The notes: a model not told the origin generated them from the letters alone. Positions 35,964 to 43,853 are shown, numbered from the stretch's first letter. The stretch is 64,000 nucleotides of DNA from Anaerofustis stercorihominis DSM 17244 (GCF_000154825.1 NZ_DS560019.1:496001-560000), one strand, 5' to 3'. Program-made: numbers and translations.

Positions 35964-36821
35964 TTAGACATAAAGAATGACTTTATAGTCCTTGTTACCG
36001 CTCTTTATATTTTTATAACCTTTTATCCAGTTGTTACGCTTAAATTCTTCGCACCTGTCAAGGATATATTTTATATATTTGTTTCTGTCTTTCCTGTTGT
36101 TAATTTCAAGCCCCGCACTTTTAAATATATTGTCATACACTCTTGAACTGTTAAAGGTTTCCCCTTTCTTCTCCTGTTGTTTTATATCCATAATCGAATA
36201 CTTTAAAACATCATCTATCAAAGCTCTTCCCGTATTTGTCTGCTGTTTGGTAGTTATATATTTCTTTTCAACGGTTTCTATTGCCTTATACGTATAGCTG
36301 TAGAGGTATAAAGCGGGTAATTCATATATCCTTACGCCGTCCACCTCATGACCTCCGGCTTTAAGTCTTATAAAACTGCTCTTTATAAGACTGCTTTTAA
36401 TACTTGCATTTATAGGCTTTTTGATGTCTTGTTTTGTTATAGGCTCAAACTTCATACTTAAGTCAATATGATTAAGTTTCATTATAGAGTTTTCAACGGT
36501 TTTTATTTGTGTTGGTGTAGGTCTTTTATTCCCCTGGAGATTATAAACTTCTTTTACGATCGTGCTTAAAAGTAAGTCAATGCTTCTTTGATTTTGTTCA
36601 AGTCCTATCATAAGCCCCTTATCTTGACAAAGTGAACCTATGGCGTTGCTTACCATTTTATCAAACCTTGTTACATGGTTTTCATTGTATTTTATTTCAT
36701 ACGGTATAAAAAAGTCCTTGCAGTTCGATACTGCTATAAAATTGTTATTTTCCTTTAATAATTTATCTTGATTTTTAAATATATTGCTTACCGCATATCT
36801 TGTCTTTTCTTCTTTTGTCAT
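35964..36821 (-). CDS. Probable replication initiator protein
   Basis: 285 aa, no Walker motif. It looks like a two-winged-helix initiator: an N-terminal half with HVTRFDKMVSNAIGSLCQD and a basic middle, and a C-terminal wing (RALIDDVLKYSIMDIKQQEKKGETFNSSRVYDNIFKSAGLEI, then KRNNWIKGYKN). I cannot place it in a named family with certainty. The iteron array immediately 3' of its gene is the main reason for calling it an initiator. Confidence 0.65.
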   Translation of the reverse strand: MTKEEKTRYAVSNIFKNQDKLLKENNNFIAVSNCKDFFIPYEIKYNENHVTRFDKMVSNAIGSLCQDKGLMIGLEQNQRSIDLLLSTIVKEVYNLQGNKRPTPTQIKTVENSIMKLNHIDLSMKFEPITKQDIKKPINASIKSSLIKSSFIRLKAGGHEVDGVRIYELPALYLYSYTYKAIETVEKKYITTKQQTNTGRALIDDVLKYSIMDIKQQEKKGETFNSSRVYDNIFKSAGLEINNRKDRNKYIKYILDRCEEFKRNNWIKGYKNIKSGNKDYKVILYV

Positions 36822-36848
36822 ATCTTATCCTCTACAGGAGAAGATGGC

Positions 36849-37064
36849 TTATGCCTCCCGCTCGCCCTCTTCCTCGGTTATATGGTTTGTGAGTTTTTTA
36901 ACGGCCATTCCCGTAAGATCATAAATAATATCAATAAAAGGGCTTAATGCCTTTAAAGTTTCGCTCTCGGTGTGCTCACTGTCTATCTTCATTCTTTCTA
37001 TTATCGCTCTTGCTTTTATGATGTCGTATCTTGCTTTTTTTAGTTCTTCTGTATCTTTTTTCAT
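36849..37064 (-). CDS. Small element protein, helical
   Basis: 71 aa, helical and charged (KKARYDIIKARAIIERMKIDSEHTESETL, then GMAVKKLTNHITEEEGERE). GAGGAG precedes the ATG. Member of the leftward operon; no family recognised. Confidence 0.55.
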   Translation of the reverse strand: MKKDTEELKKARYDIIKARAIIERMKIDSEHTESETLKALSPFIDIIYDLTGMAVKKLTNHITEEEGEREA

Positions 37065-37094
37065 TGCTCCTCGCTTCCTGTGTTTTTTAATATA

Positions 37095-37298
37095 TTATTT
37101 TGCATCGGTAAAAATAAAGTTTAGGTTACTTCTTCTCTTATCTTCCGTTTTATCTTCCTTACTGAATTTATCTTCATATCCGTAAGGCTTTAAAAGTTCT
37201 TTGATATCACTCATCTTTTCCTCAATTTGTTCTAAGCTAAAATCAATATAGGATAATTTAGTACTTACTAGGGATATGACCCTATCCCAATCATTCAT
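37095..37298 (-). CDS. Small element protein, helical
   Basis: 67 aa with a central helix (DFSLEQIEEKMSDIKELLKPYGY) and a basic tail. Its ATG overlaps the stop of the preceding gene (TAATG), so it is translationally coupled. Confidence 0.55.
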   Translation of the reverse strand: MNDWDRVISLVSTKLSYIDFSLEQIEEKMSDIKELLKPYGYEDKFSKEDKTEDKRRSNLNFIFTDAK

Positions 37299-37528
37299 TA
37301 AAGTGTACCCCCAATAATCAATATTAGCTTACACATCAGCCTTATTACCTCTACAATCCGTAAAGAGGAAAGCAACATCAAAAACATGTATATTAAACTG
37401 CTGTTTTCCTTGATTATTTTTAATAATTTATTTATAATCATTTCAAGAGGTGTAATGCCTTTGTTTAATCTTGTAGAGTGGTTTTGCTGTGGTGGGCTTA
37501 CCGCTCTTTTTTTATTTATGTAATCCAT
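37298..37528 (-). CDS. Small element membrane protein
   Basis: 76 aa from the ATG I favour (AAAGGA eight bases upstream). The C-terminal half is hydrophobic (SSLIYMFLMLLSSLRIVEVIRLMCKLILII), suggesting one or two membrane helices. It overlaps the neighbouring gene at each end. Small membrane proteins in such elements may be holin-like or exclusion proteins, but nothing specific supports this. Confidence 0.5.
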   Translation of the reverse strand: MDYINKKRAVSPPQQNHSTRLNKGITPLEMIINKLLKIIKENSSLIYMFLMLLSSLRIVEVIRLMCKLILIIGGTL

Positions 37529-37700
37529 TTTCAAATCCTTTCTTATAAACTTCTTCCAAAAGGTACTTAAATTCTCTCTCAAGTCCCGTACTCATAAGAT
37601 AATCATTTTTTAATATGCTTAACTCAAGTAATATATTTTCTTTATCTTCGTTAAAGCTTCTATCCGCTTCTTTTACTGCGTTGTTATTTGTTTTTTCCAT
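37512..37700 (-). CDS. Small element protein
   Basis: 62 aa, acidic helix (ADRSFNEDKENILLELSILKNDYLMSTGLEREFKYLLEEVY). Overlaps the 97-aa gene upstream and the membrane-protein gene downstream, as in a compact phage-like operon. No family recognised. Confidence 0.55.
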   Translation of the reverse strand: MEKTNNNAVKEADRSFNEDKENILLELSILKNDYLMSTGLEREFKYLLEEVYKKGFENGLHK

Positions 37701-37977
37701 TTAAATTATCCTTTCTTAAATCCGTATCGATATTTTGTACCGCTTTCTTTAAATCTTCTTTAATGTTCTTTAGTTCCTCTACTGTCTTTTTAAGGCTCTG
37801 TTCTTCTTTTTGTATTTGTTTCTTTGTAAGCAAGTCATAATAACCCATTACCACATTTTCAAGTGTAGAGTAATAACCTATCGCCTCGCTTTCATTCTTC
37901 CATGTCGGTTGTTCCTTTTTTAAAATATAATTCCACCTGTCAACATCGACATAATATCCATTGTTTAATTTAATCAA
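37684..37977 (-). CDS. Small element protein, coiled coil
   Basis: 97 aa: short N-terminal region (NGYYVDVDRWNYILKKEQPTW) then a coiled coil (KKQIQKEEQSLKKTVEELKNIKEDLKKAV). The start codon is not an obvious ATG (TTG preceded by AAAGGAGATG). Directly behind copy B of the duplicated leader. Confidence 0.55.
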   Translation of the reverse strand: MIKLNNGYYVDVDRWNYILKKEQPTWKNESEAIGYYSTLENVVMGYYDLLTKKQIQKEEQSLKKTVEELKNIKEDLKKAVQNIDTDLRKDNLNGKNK

Positions 37978-37985
37978 TTTTTACA

Positions 37986-38096
37986 TCTCCTTTCTTTGTT
38001 TTGTTTGTTGTTTTAAATAGGTGTGTTTAGATGTAACTTTCTTTTTTATCATTCGTGAGTAATTATTAGGGTAGTATATAAAAACGCTTAAAATTC
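37986..38096 (-). repeat. Duplicated leader, copy B
   Basis: Minus strand: TTTTAAGCGTTTTTATATACTACCC, ATTACTCACGAATGATA, AAAAAAGAAAGTTACATC and a ribosome site; matches copy A at 33841-33953. Confidence 0.6.
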
Positions 38097-38122
38097 TTTG
38101 ATATAGAAAATTATTGACTTCC

Positions 38123-38350
38123 TTAAATCCCTTTTCTTTGCTCCTCATTAAAATACTTACCCATATCCTTTACACTTTCGCCTATATAATCAATGATTTT
38201 ATATATTTCATCTTCACGAAAATACTTTCCCTTTTTACCCGTCATGATCTGTGTTATATAAAAATTGCTTCGGTTTAATAACTTTTCAAAGTCTTTAATT
38301 TGTTTATCCTGTTCCGTCAGTTTCCCCCGCAGTTTATAATATGGTTTCAT
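38123..38350 (-). CDS. Phage-type HTH protein (DUF739-like)
   Basis: 75 aa. The pattern KLRGKLTEQDKQIKDFEKLLNRSNFYITQIMTGKKGKYFREDEIYKIIDYIG resembles the Cro-like DUF739 phage regulators. First gene of the leftward run after the Cro-like gene, with an operator-like site (38424-38436) just upstream. Confidence 0.65.
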   Translation of the reverse strand: MKPYYKLRGKLTEQDKQIKDFEKLLNRSNFYITQIMTGKKGKYFREDEIYKIIDYIGESVKDMGKYFNEEQRKGI

Positions 38351-38423
38351 GCTTCAGCTCCTTTAATAAATATATCTTTTGATTTTTGTAAGGTCGTGTT
38401 ACCGACTTTAAATGCGAATATAA

Positions 38424-38436
38424 TTACACTGTGCAA
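38424..38436. promoter_or_regulatory. Repressor operator O1
   Basis: TTACACTGTGCAA, imperfect palindrome matching three sites in the divergent region, placed between the Cro-like gene and the next leftward gene. Confidence 0.6.
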
Positions 38437-38438
38437 CA

Positions 38439-38645
38439 CTAAGAATAAAAAAAATATAAATTAAAATCGTCTTCTTTAATTTCTAAAATTTTGCCTAATA
38501 CAAGAGCTTCATCTAACTTAAAGGTCCTTGTATTATTTATTTTATGGCTCAACGTAGATTGAGTGATACCCATTTTATTGGCAAGCTCTTCCTGTGTAAA
38601 GCCTAACTCTTTCAATCTACCTTTTATTTTTCTACTATTTACCAC
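38439..38645 (-). CDS. Cro-like XRE regulator
   Basis: 68 aa HTH protein (SRKIKGRLKELGFTQEELANKMGITQSTLSHKINNTRTFKLDEALVLGKIL). I start it at the GTG with AAGGAGGTG six bases upstream; a longer form would begin inside the operator region. Divergent from the larger repressor gene, the classic lysogeny-switch arrangement. Confidence 0.85.
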   Translation of the reverse strand: MVNSRKIKGRLKELGFTQEELANKMGITQSTLSHKINNTRTFKLDEALVLGKILEIKEDDFNLYFFYS

Positions 38646-38672
38646 GCTTAACACCTCCTTTTTAATATATTG

Positions 38673-38750
38673 TAACACTATGCAACATATAAATCAATAC
38701 ATAGTGTAATAATATTTTAATAAAATACTATAATATATTGCATTATGTAA
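38673..38750. promoter_or_regulatory. Operators O2-O4 of the divergent switch
   Basis: Three sites of the form TTGCAynrTGTAA: TAACACTATGCAA (38673-38685), ATACATAGTGTAA (38697-38709) and TTGCATTATGTAA (38738-38750), between divergent HTH genes. With O1 they form a four-site set. Confidence 0.7.
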
Positions 38751-38797
38751 TATATTATAGTACAATATACTTAAATTAATTAAAAGGACTAATATAA

Positions 38798-39316
38798 ATG
38801 AATAATTTAGAAATTGGTAACAGAATAAAACAAGTTAGACAAGAAAAAGGACTGAGTTTGAGAGAACTTGGAGAAATTATTGGTATATCAGGAGCAACTA
38901 TACAAAGGTATGAAAACGGACTTATAAATAGATTGAAACTACCAGTAATTGAAAGTATTGCAAATGCTTTAGGTGTAAATCCGTCTTGGTTGATATTTAA
39001 AAGTAAAAATAAATATAAAACTCTTGTTAATGATAAAAATACAATATCATCAGAAAATAAAGACCTTTTAAACAAATTTAATAAACTTTCACCTAATAGA
39101 CAAAAAAGAATAAATAAATTTATAGATATGGAACTTGAAGAACAGAAAGAAGAAGAAATGGCAAAAGAAAGCACTGCAGCATACACCGGAACTGACGGAG
39201 GGCATAGTATCGCGGCAGAAAGCACACAGAAATATAATCAAGCAGAAGAAAAGTCTAAGCCCAAAGTCACAAAGGAAGACTTGGATAGAATTTATAACAA
39301 AATAGATAAGGAATAA
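38798..39316 (+). CDS. CI-like XRE repressor without protease domain
   Basis: 172 aa. N-terminal HTH (IGNRIKQVRQEKGLSLRELGEIIGISGATIQRYENG) and a conserved LPVIESIANALGVNPSWLIF. The C-terminal part is helical and low-complexity (EEQKEEEMAKES..., KPKVTKEDLDRIYNKI), not the Ser-Lys self-cleaving domain of LexA/CI. Induction by SOS self-cleavage is therefore unlikely; relief by an antirepressor or a helper-phage protein is possible (inference). Confidence 0.88.
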   Translation: MNNLEIGNRIKQVRQEKGLSLRELGEIIGISGATIQRYENGLINRLKLPVIESIANALGVNPSWLIFKSKNKYKTLVNDKNTISSENKDLLNKFNKLSPNRQKRINKFIDMELEEQKEEEMAKESTAAYTGTDGGHSIAAESTQKYNQAEEKSKPKVTKEDLDRIYNKIDKE

Positions 39317-39378
39317 AATAATATTACTCTGTTAATGTATATTAAAACAAAGAAATATTATTAAAATAGGTGCATTGT

Positions 39379-40239
39379 ATGGGAAATTGGATAAAAGAAC
39401 ATAAATTTAAAATTCTTTTAATAATAGTATTAATTATATTAGTAATAGGGCTATTTATATCAATAATAGGATTACTTGTTTTACCTAAATTTATATACTT
39501 TACAAATTCAGATATCACGGCGGATTATGTAGGTTATTATGGAATGATAATAACATCAGTAATATCAACTATTGTTACTGTAGTAATTTTTTATTATACA
39601 TTAACTGAAAATAGAAAACAGATAGAAAAAGAGAGAAAATTTACAGAAGAATTAGCAAAAGAAGAAAGAAAATTAAGTGTAAAACCTTACTTAAGTTCAT
39701 CTTTTAAAGAAATAGTATTTAATAAAATGGATAGTAGAATTTTATCATACAATAAAGAAGATGAAAAGTATCTACAATCTGATATAAAAAAAATAGAATT
39801 AGAACAAAATAATTATGATCATGTTGTTTGGTTATATGATAAAGAAAAGGTTTTAGAACAAAAAGATTATACTGGTACCTTTCCTGTAACAGAAACATTA
39901 TCAATGGCTATTAGAAACAAATCGGATTTTTTCAGTTTAAAGAATAAAAATAATTTTTATATATATACAATAAAAAATGTAGGCGCAAATAATGCTATAA
40001 ATATTAGATTAACTATAAATGGAATAAATACTTTACCACCATTTCATTTATCAGAAAATGAAATAAAGAAGGTGCTATTTGTTTCTCCAAAGACTAATAA
40101 GTTTATAGATATACGCTTATTATTTGAAAATGTATTAGGTACGACATATTATGAACAAAAACAGTTAATAAACCTAAACGAACATAAGAGTATCAATTTA
40201 GCTCTACTTTCAAAACCAGAAGAAATAAAAAACGAATAA
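39379..40239 (+). CDS. Two-helix membrane protein, possible exclusion or defence gene
   Basis: 287 aa. Two N-terminal membrane helices (ILLIIVLIILVIGLFISIIGLLVL and MIITSVISTIVTVVIFYYTL) precede a charged coiled linker (ENRKQIEKERKFTEELAKEER) and a soluble domain of about 190 residues. Start at the ATG with AGGTG six bases upstream. It lies between the repressor and integrase, the place where phages and satellites often carry exclusion or defence genes. No specific family is recognised. Confidence 0.75.
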   Translation: MGNWIKEHKFKILLIIVLIILVIGLFISIIGLLVLPKFIYFTNSDITADYVGYYGMIITSVISTIVTVVIFYYTLTENRKQIEKERKFTEELAKEERKLSVKPYLSSSFKEIVFNKMDSRILSYNKEDEKYLQSDIKKIELEQNNYDHVVWLYDKEKVLEQKDYTGTFPVTETLSMAIRNKSDFFSLKNKNNFYIYTIKNVGANNAINIRLTINGINTLPPFHLSENEIKKVLFVSPKTNKFIDIRLLFENVLGTTYYEQKQLINLNEHKSINLALLSKPEEIKNE

Positions 40240-40360
40240 AAAAAGCCCTCTACCTCGGCAAAGGTAAAAGGCTTAAGGAGTGCATTTATAATACACTGTC
40301 TCATCAATAGTTATTATATTATAAGCACTCTTAAAAATCAATCAAAGGAGTGTATTTTTT

Positions 40361-41485
40361 ATGGGAAAAAGAATTAATACCGCCAAATGGTCGGAAAAGT
40401 ACCAAAGGTGGCAAATAAACGTACAAAAGGACGGTGTTAGAAGAAGTTTTTATAGTTCAGTAAAAGGACGTAATGGTCAGAGAGAAGCAAACAGAAAGGC
40501 TGATAACTGGCTTGAAAGCAGTATAACTAATGACAATCAAACAGTAGAAAAGCTAAGCATACAATTTATCGAATATCAAAGCTTAAGAGTTGGGAAAAGC
40601 AGACAGGAAAATATTAAAAGTCATTTCAAACTATACATAAATAAACTTATAGGTAATAAAAAAATTGCCAACCTTACGGAACAGGACTTACAGAATGTTC
40701 TTGATTTTATGTATAAGAAAGGTAAAGGCTATAGCTATATTGATGAAGTAAAAAGAACAATACTACCTTTCATGAAATTTCTAAGGAAGAATAAAATTAC
40801 AACTCTTAATCCCGAATTTTTAGAAGTAAACCCAAAAGCTAGAAGAAAAGATAAAAAAGGTACTCTTCAGCCTAAAGATATTTATACTCTTTTTAGATCG
40901 CCTTATACCCTCCTCTACGGAGAAAAAACAAAAGATATATTTATATATGCTTACCGTTTCGCTGTTGTTACCGGACTTAGAAGAGGCGAACTACTGGGGC
41001 TTAAATGGTCGGATATTTTAAGAGATATAAACGGCAGTACTATTTTATATGTAAATAGGGCTGTAAATGAATTTGGAGAAATAACACAAGGAAAGACAGA
41101 CAATGCAAAGAGGTCTTTTATACTTCCTCAAATCGCGGTTGAAATCCTCGAAGAACAAAATATACAACAAACATGTAAAAGTCCTTATATCTTTACCGAT
41201 AAATATAACGAAAGAATACGACCTCAACAGCTTACGGCACGTTTTAGGATATATGCAAATTATAACAAATTATCAAGACATACCTTGCATGAGTTAAGAC
41301 ATACTTTTATAAGCCTAAATAAAGATAATTTAAGCTTATCGTTGCTAAAAGACTTTGTTGGCCATAGTCCTAATATGAAAACATTGAGCATATACGGACA
41401 CTCAATAGAAAATGAAACCCTTGAAGCTAGTAAACTTATTAATGACCGCTTCAATGAAATCTTGAATAAGAAGAATAATTATTAA
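40361..41485 (+). CDS. int: Tyrosine integrase
   Basis: Site-specific recombinase, 374 aa. N-terminal arm-binding domain (KWSEKYQRWQINVQKDGVRRSFYSS), SAM-like core-binding domain, then the catalytic domain: Arg in GLRRGELLGLKWSD, HELRHTF (HxxR), DFVGHS and the nucleophile Tyr in MKTLSIYGHS. AAAGGAG precedes the ATG. It lies 83 bases from tRNA-Leu, as expected for an integrase acting at that att site. Confidence 0.96.
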   Translation: MGKRINTAKWSEKYQRWQINVQKDGVRRSFYSSVKGRNGQREANRKADNWLESSITNDNQTVEKLSIQFIEYQSLRVGKSRQENIKSHFKLYINKLIGNKKIANLTEQDLQNVLDFMYKKGKGYSYIDEVKRTILPFMKFLRKNKITTLNPEFLEVNPKARRKDKKGTLQPKDIYTLFRSPYTLLYGEKTKDIFIYAYRFAVVTGLRRGELLGLKWSDILRDINGSTILYVNRAVNEFGEITQGKTDNAKRSFILPQIAVEILEEQNIQQTCKSPYIFTDKYNERIRPQQLTARFRIYANYNKLSRHTLHELRHTFISLNKDNLSLSLLKDFVGHSPNMKTLSIYGHSIENETLEASKLINDRFNEILNKKNNY

Positions 41486-41486
41486 A

Positions 41487-41508
41487 AGTGTGTTATAAAG
41501 TGTGTTAT
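41487..41508. repeat. Integrase arm-type repeats, right end
   Basis: AGTGTGTTAT at 41487-41496 and again at 41499-41508, matching the three sites near the left att. Confidence 0.6.
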
Positions 41509-41525
41509 TTCAATGCAATAAAAAA

Positions 41526-41560
41526 ACTGAAACCCTCTCTATCAAAGAATTTCAGTTATT
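41526..41560. terminator. Bidirectional terminator supplied by the element
   Basis: AACTGAAA/TTTCAGTT hairpin; seven T follow on the minus strand, giving tRNA-Leu a new terminator. It can also end the integrase transcript. Confidence 0.75.
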
Positions 41561-41567
41561 TTCTAAT

Positions 41568-41579
41568 TGGTGCGGATGA
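41568..41579. other. Right attachment site within tRNA-Leu
   Basis: TGGTGCGGATGA, the CCA and acceptor end of tRNA-Leu, identical to the left copy 8,499 bases away. Confidence 0.85.
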
Positions 41580-41650
41580 AGGGAGTCGAACCCCCACACC
41601 GAAGTACTAGATCCTAAGTCTAGCGCGTCTGCCAATTCCGCCACATCCGC
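41568..41650 (-). tRNA. tRNA-Leu (anticodon TAG), CCA encoded
   Basis: Cloverleaf readable on the minus strand: acceptor GCGGATG/CATCCGC, D arm GGCGGAATTGGCAGACGC, anticodon arm GCTAGACTTAGGATCTAGT (anticodon TAG), variable arm ACTTCGGTGTG and T arm GGGGGTTCGACTCCC. The long variable arm fits leucine. CCA is encoded. The 3' end is the target of the integrated element but remains intact. Confidence 0.96.
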
Positions 41651-41888
41651 ATAATCATTAAGCTTTATTATTATATATAAAATTATCTTTTCTGTCAAGA
41701 GATTTTTCAAATAAAATAATAACACTTATATATTTTGTTTATATTTCCTTTATTTCAAACTTATTATATAATAAATTATATAAAAGATTGATTTTGAAAA
41801 TCTAAACAAAATATTAAAAATTTAAGTTAGTTATAATTTTTTCTTAATAAGTTCATAATATATTTGTAGTATATTTTATTCATACTAA

Positions 41889-42407
41889 ATGAGAAAATTA
41901 TATAGGATGGAAAACAGGATGACCAGAGAAGAAAAAAATATTTTTTATAAAAAATTAGAACATATATTATCCCACGAAGAAGTGAGGAAAATGCAGGATT
42001 TCACTCAGCACGGAGGTACGGATACATTCAGCCACTGTTTGAACGTTGCACTTTTAAGTTACCGTTTATCTAAGAAAATGAAATTAAAAGTAAACGAGGA
42101 GTCAATGTTAAAAGGAGCTATGCTCCATGATTTTTACTTATATGACTGGCATTTGGACAGGGATACAAGAGAAGGCTTTCACGGTTTCAGACATCCAAAG
42201 AGAGCTCTCGACAATGCACTGGAACACTTTGACTTAGATAAAAAGGAAGCCAACATAATATCAAGCCATATGTGGCCTTTGACTTTTAGAAAAATCCCCA
42301 AAAGTAAAGAAGCTTTTATAGTTTGTATGGCAGATAAGTGGTGTGCGGTAATGGAAACAAAAGAAAGTTACGTAAATAAAATCAAAAGACTAAAATATAA
42401 CAGTTAG
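41889..42407 (+). CDS. HD-domain phosphohydrolase
   Basis: 172 aa HD superfamily protein. Metal residues: the His of FSHCLNVALLSYRLS, HD in AMLHDFYLYDW, the His residues of GFRHPKRAL and SSHMWPL, and the Asp of ADKWCA. Probably hydrolyses a nucleotide or phosphate ester; substrate unknown. The start is uncertain: the first ATG lacks a ribosome site, while in-frame ATGs at 41907 and 41919 (the latter with AGGATGG eight bases upstream) would give MENRM or MTREEK. Confidence 0.85.
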   Translation: MRKLYRMENRMTREEKNIFYKKLEHILSHEEVRKMQDFTQHGGTDTFSHCLNVALLSYRLSKKMKLKVNEESMLKGAMLHDFYLYDWHLDRDTREGFHGFRHPKRALDNALEHFDLDKKEANIISSHMWPLTFRKIPKSKEAFIVCMADKWCAVMETKESYVNKIKRLKYNS

Positions 42408-42425
42408 TTTCATATATTTCATAAA

Positions 42426-42456
42426 AAAAACAAGAAAGATATTTCTTGTTTTTTTA
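42426..42456. terminator. Bidirectional terminator
   Basis: AAAACAAGAAA-GATA-TTTCTTGTTTT between converging genes. Confidence 0.88.
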
Positions 42457-42485
42457 TGTCAATTTTTCATGTGAAAATATTTAAT

Positions 42486-43853
42486 TCAAATATCTTTTTT
42501 AAAAAATAATGGAGATATTGCAAGATAAAACAATAACACAGGTTGGCTTTTAAAAGGAAATATTGCAATTTCTAACATCGAATAAACACAAAAAATTATT
42601 ATGCTCATGCTCATAAATAAGTAATAAGGTTCTTTATATTTTTTTCCAAAAACAAATATTAAAGCTTTTAATCCTGTAAAAATCTCTATAATTAACCATA
42701 CTACTCCATTTATAACCCCTGTTCTATAAGCTATATCTAACGGAGTATTATGAGCGCCATAAACTTTAAGATTTAAATCTTTTACATATACAGTTTTAAT
42801 AACTTTATTACCTATTAAGTTAATATGTTTAAGATAATATTTCCATATAGTTAATCTTCCTGAAGATATAGTATTTAAATCCTTATCCTCTATTTTCAAT
42901 CTATCAAAAGCATTTGTCTTAGTTACATTTTTATTTTTTATCAACTTTTTTGTTGAATCATTAGTTTTATTTGTTGTATATTCCGTAGATAAATTAGATA
43001 TACTTTTATTTATCGACAATCCTAAAATTGAAAAAGATATAAATATAAGAATAATTGTAATCATATTTAATATCAATTTTTTTTTGTTATTTACTATATT
43101 TACTTTAAAATAAAATATAATAAAAAATATTGTTGTAATTAATATTGAAAGTATTGAAGTTCTAGAAACAGATAAAACAGAAAACATTAATGATAGTCCA
43201 CAAACAGCATAATATAACCAAATATATTTTGTTTCATTTATAATTAAATATAAAGATGCACATAATACAATTGAACATATCATTCCCAAAAAATTTGGAT
43301 TATTTGCTGTTCCTGCATATCTTCCTGCATGTGTAACAGCAGTTTCAAATGGTACAGTCAAAATACAGAAAATAAAATACATACCTCCAACAAAAGCAAT
43401 AGCTTTTGTTATGAGTTCAAATAATTTATTATAATCCCCTCTATTGCCCCAGACAAAATAAAGACAAGGAAATGCAATTAAAACCGTCAAAGCTAGAGCT
43501 CTAAAGCCTTCTCCTACTGGATGAATAAAACTAACGATAATGATTATAACTCCAAAGGTCATCCATAATGTAGGTAATACTCTAAAATTGTTTAATAATT
43601 CAAGCTTTTTATTTATGCTCATAATTATTATAAAAAACAAAAATATGCATCCCAAAAAGGCTTGACTTGTAAAACTAATTCCATCCCAAATAAAAAAATT
43701 AGAATTTATAAAAATTTGCATTAAGAAAAGATAAATAAAACAAACTGTTATTAAGGTTTCTTTTATTTTTTCAGGAATTTTCTTTGTTATTGTATATATT
43801 GGATTTAAAATCAATATAAAAAAATTTTGCAATATGTTCATATAATAATACAT
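42486..43853 (-). CDS. O-antigen ligase/polymerase-like membrane protein
   Basis: 455 aa with about eleven membrane helices and one large outer loop (residues about 285-360). Wzy/WaaL-type features: GRYAGTANNPNFLGM, SVSRTSILS and the loop end GAHNTPLDIAYRTGVINGVVWL. Such proteins polymerise or transfer surface glycans. It stands alone, without glycosyltransferase neighbours. Its codon use looks more AT-rich than the adjacent genes, which may indicate transfer. Confidence 0.82.
   Translation of the reverse strand: MYYYMNILQNFFILILNPIYTITKKIPEKIKETLITVCFIYLFLMQIFINSNFFIWDGISFTSQAFLGCIFLFFIIIMSINKKLELLNNFRVLPTLWMTFGVIIIIVSFIHPVGEGFRALALTVLIAFPCLYFVWGNRGDYNKLFELITKAIAFVGGMYFIFCILTVPFETAVTHAGRYAGTANNPNFLGMICSIVLCASLYLIINETKYIWLYYAVCGLSLMFSVLSVSRTSILSILITTIFFIIFYFKVNIVNNKKKLILNMITIILIFISFSILGLSINKSISNLSTEYTTNKTNDSTKKLIKNKNVTKTNAFDRLKIEDKDLNTISSGRLTIWKYYLKHINLIGNKVIKTVYVKDLNLKVYGAHNTPLDIAYRTGVINGVVWLIIEIFTGLKALIFVFGKKYKEPYYLFMSMSIIIFCVYSMLEIAIFPFKSQPVLLFYLAISPLFFKKDI

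Larger units (their letters stand above)
33069..41579. mobile_element. 8.5-kb integrated element in tRNA-Leu (satellite-like or cryptic replicon)
   Basis: Bounded by 12-base direct repeats matching the tRNA-Leu 3' end, with a tyrosine integrase gene next to the tRNA. It carries divergent repressor genes and operators, a leftward operon of about ten small genes, a probable replication initiator, iterons 3' of it, and a DnaB-like helicase. No structural, terminase, relaxase, conjugation or transposase gene is visible. The order integrase, repressor switch, replication with iteron origin after rep resembles phage-inducible islands (known for SaPIs), but packaging genes are missing. Alternative readings are an integrated plasmid or a decayed prophage. 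Confidence 0.85.

Noticed and set aside
33069-41579. Decayed prophage
   Set aside because: No capsid, tail, terminase, lysis or portal fragment is seen, and the att sites, switch and integrase look intact.
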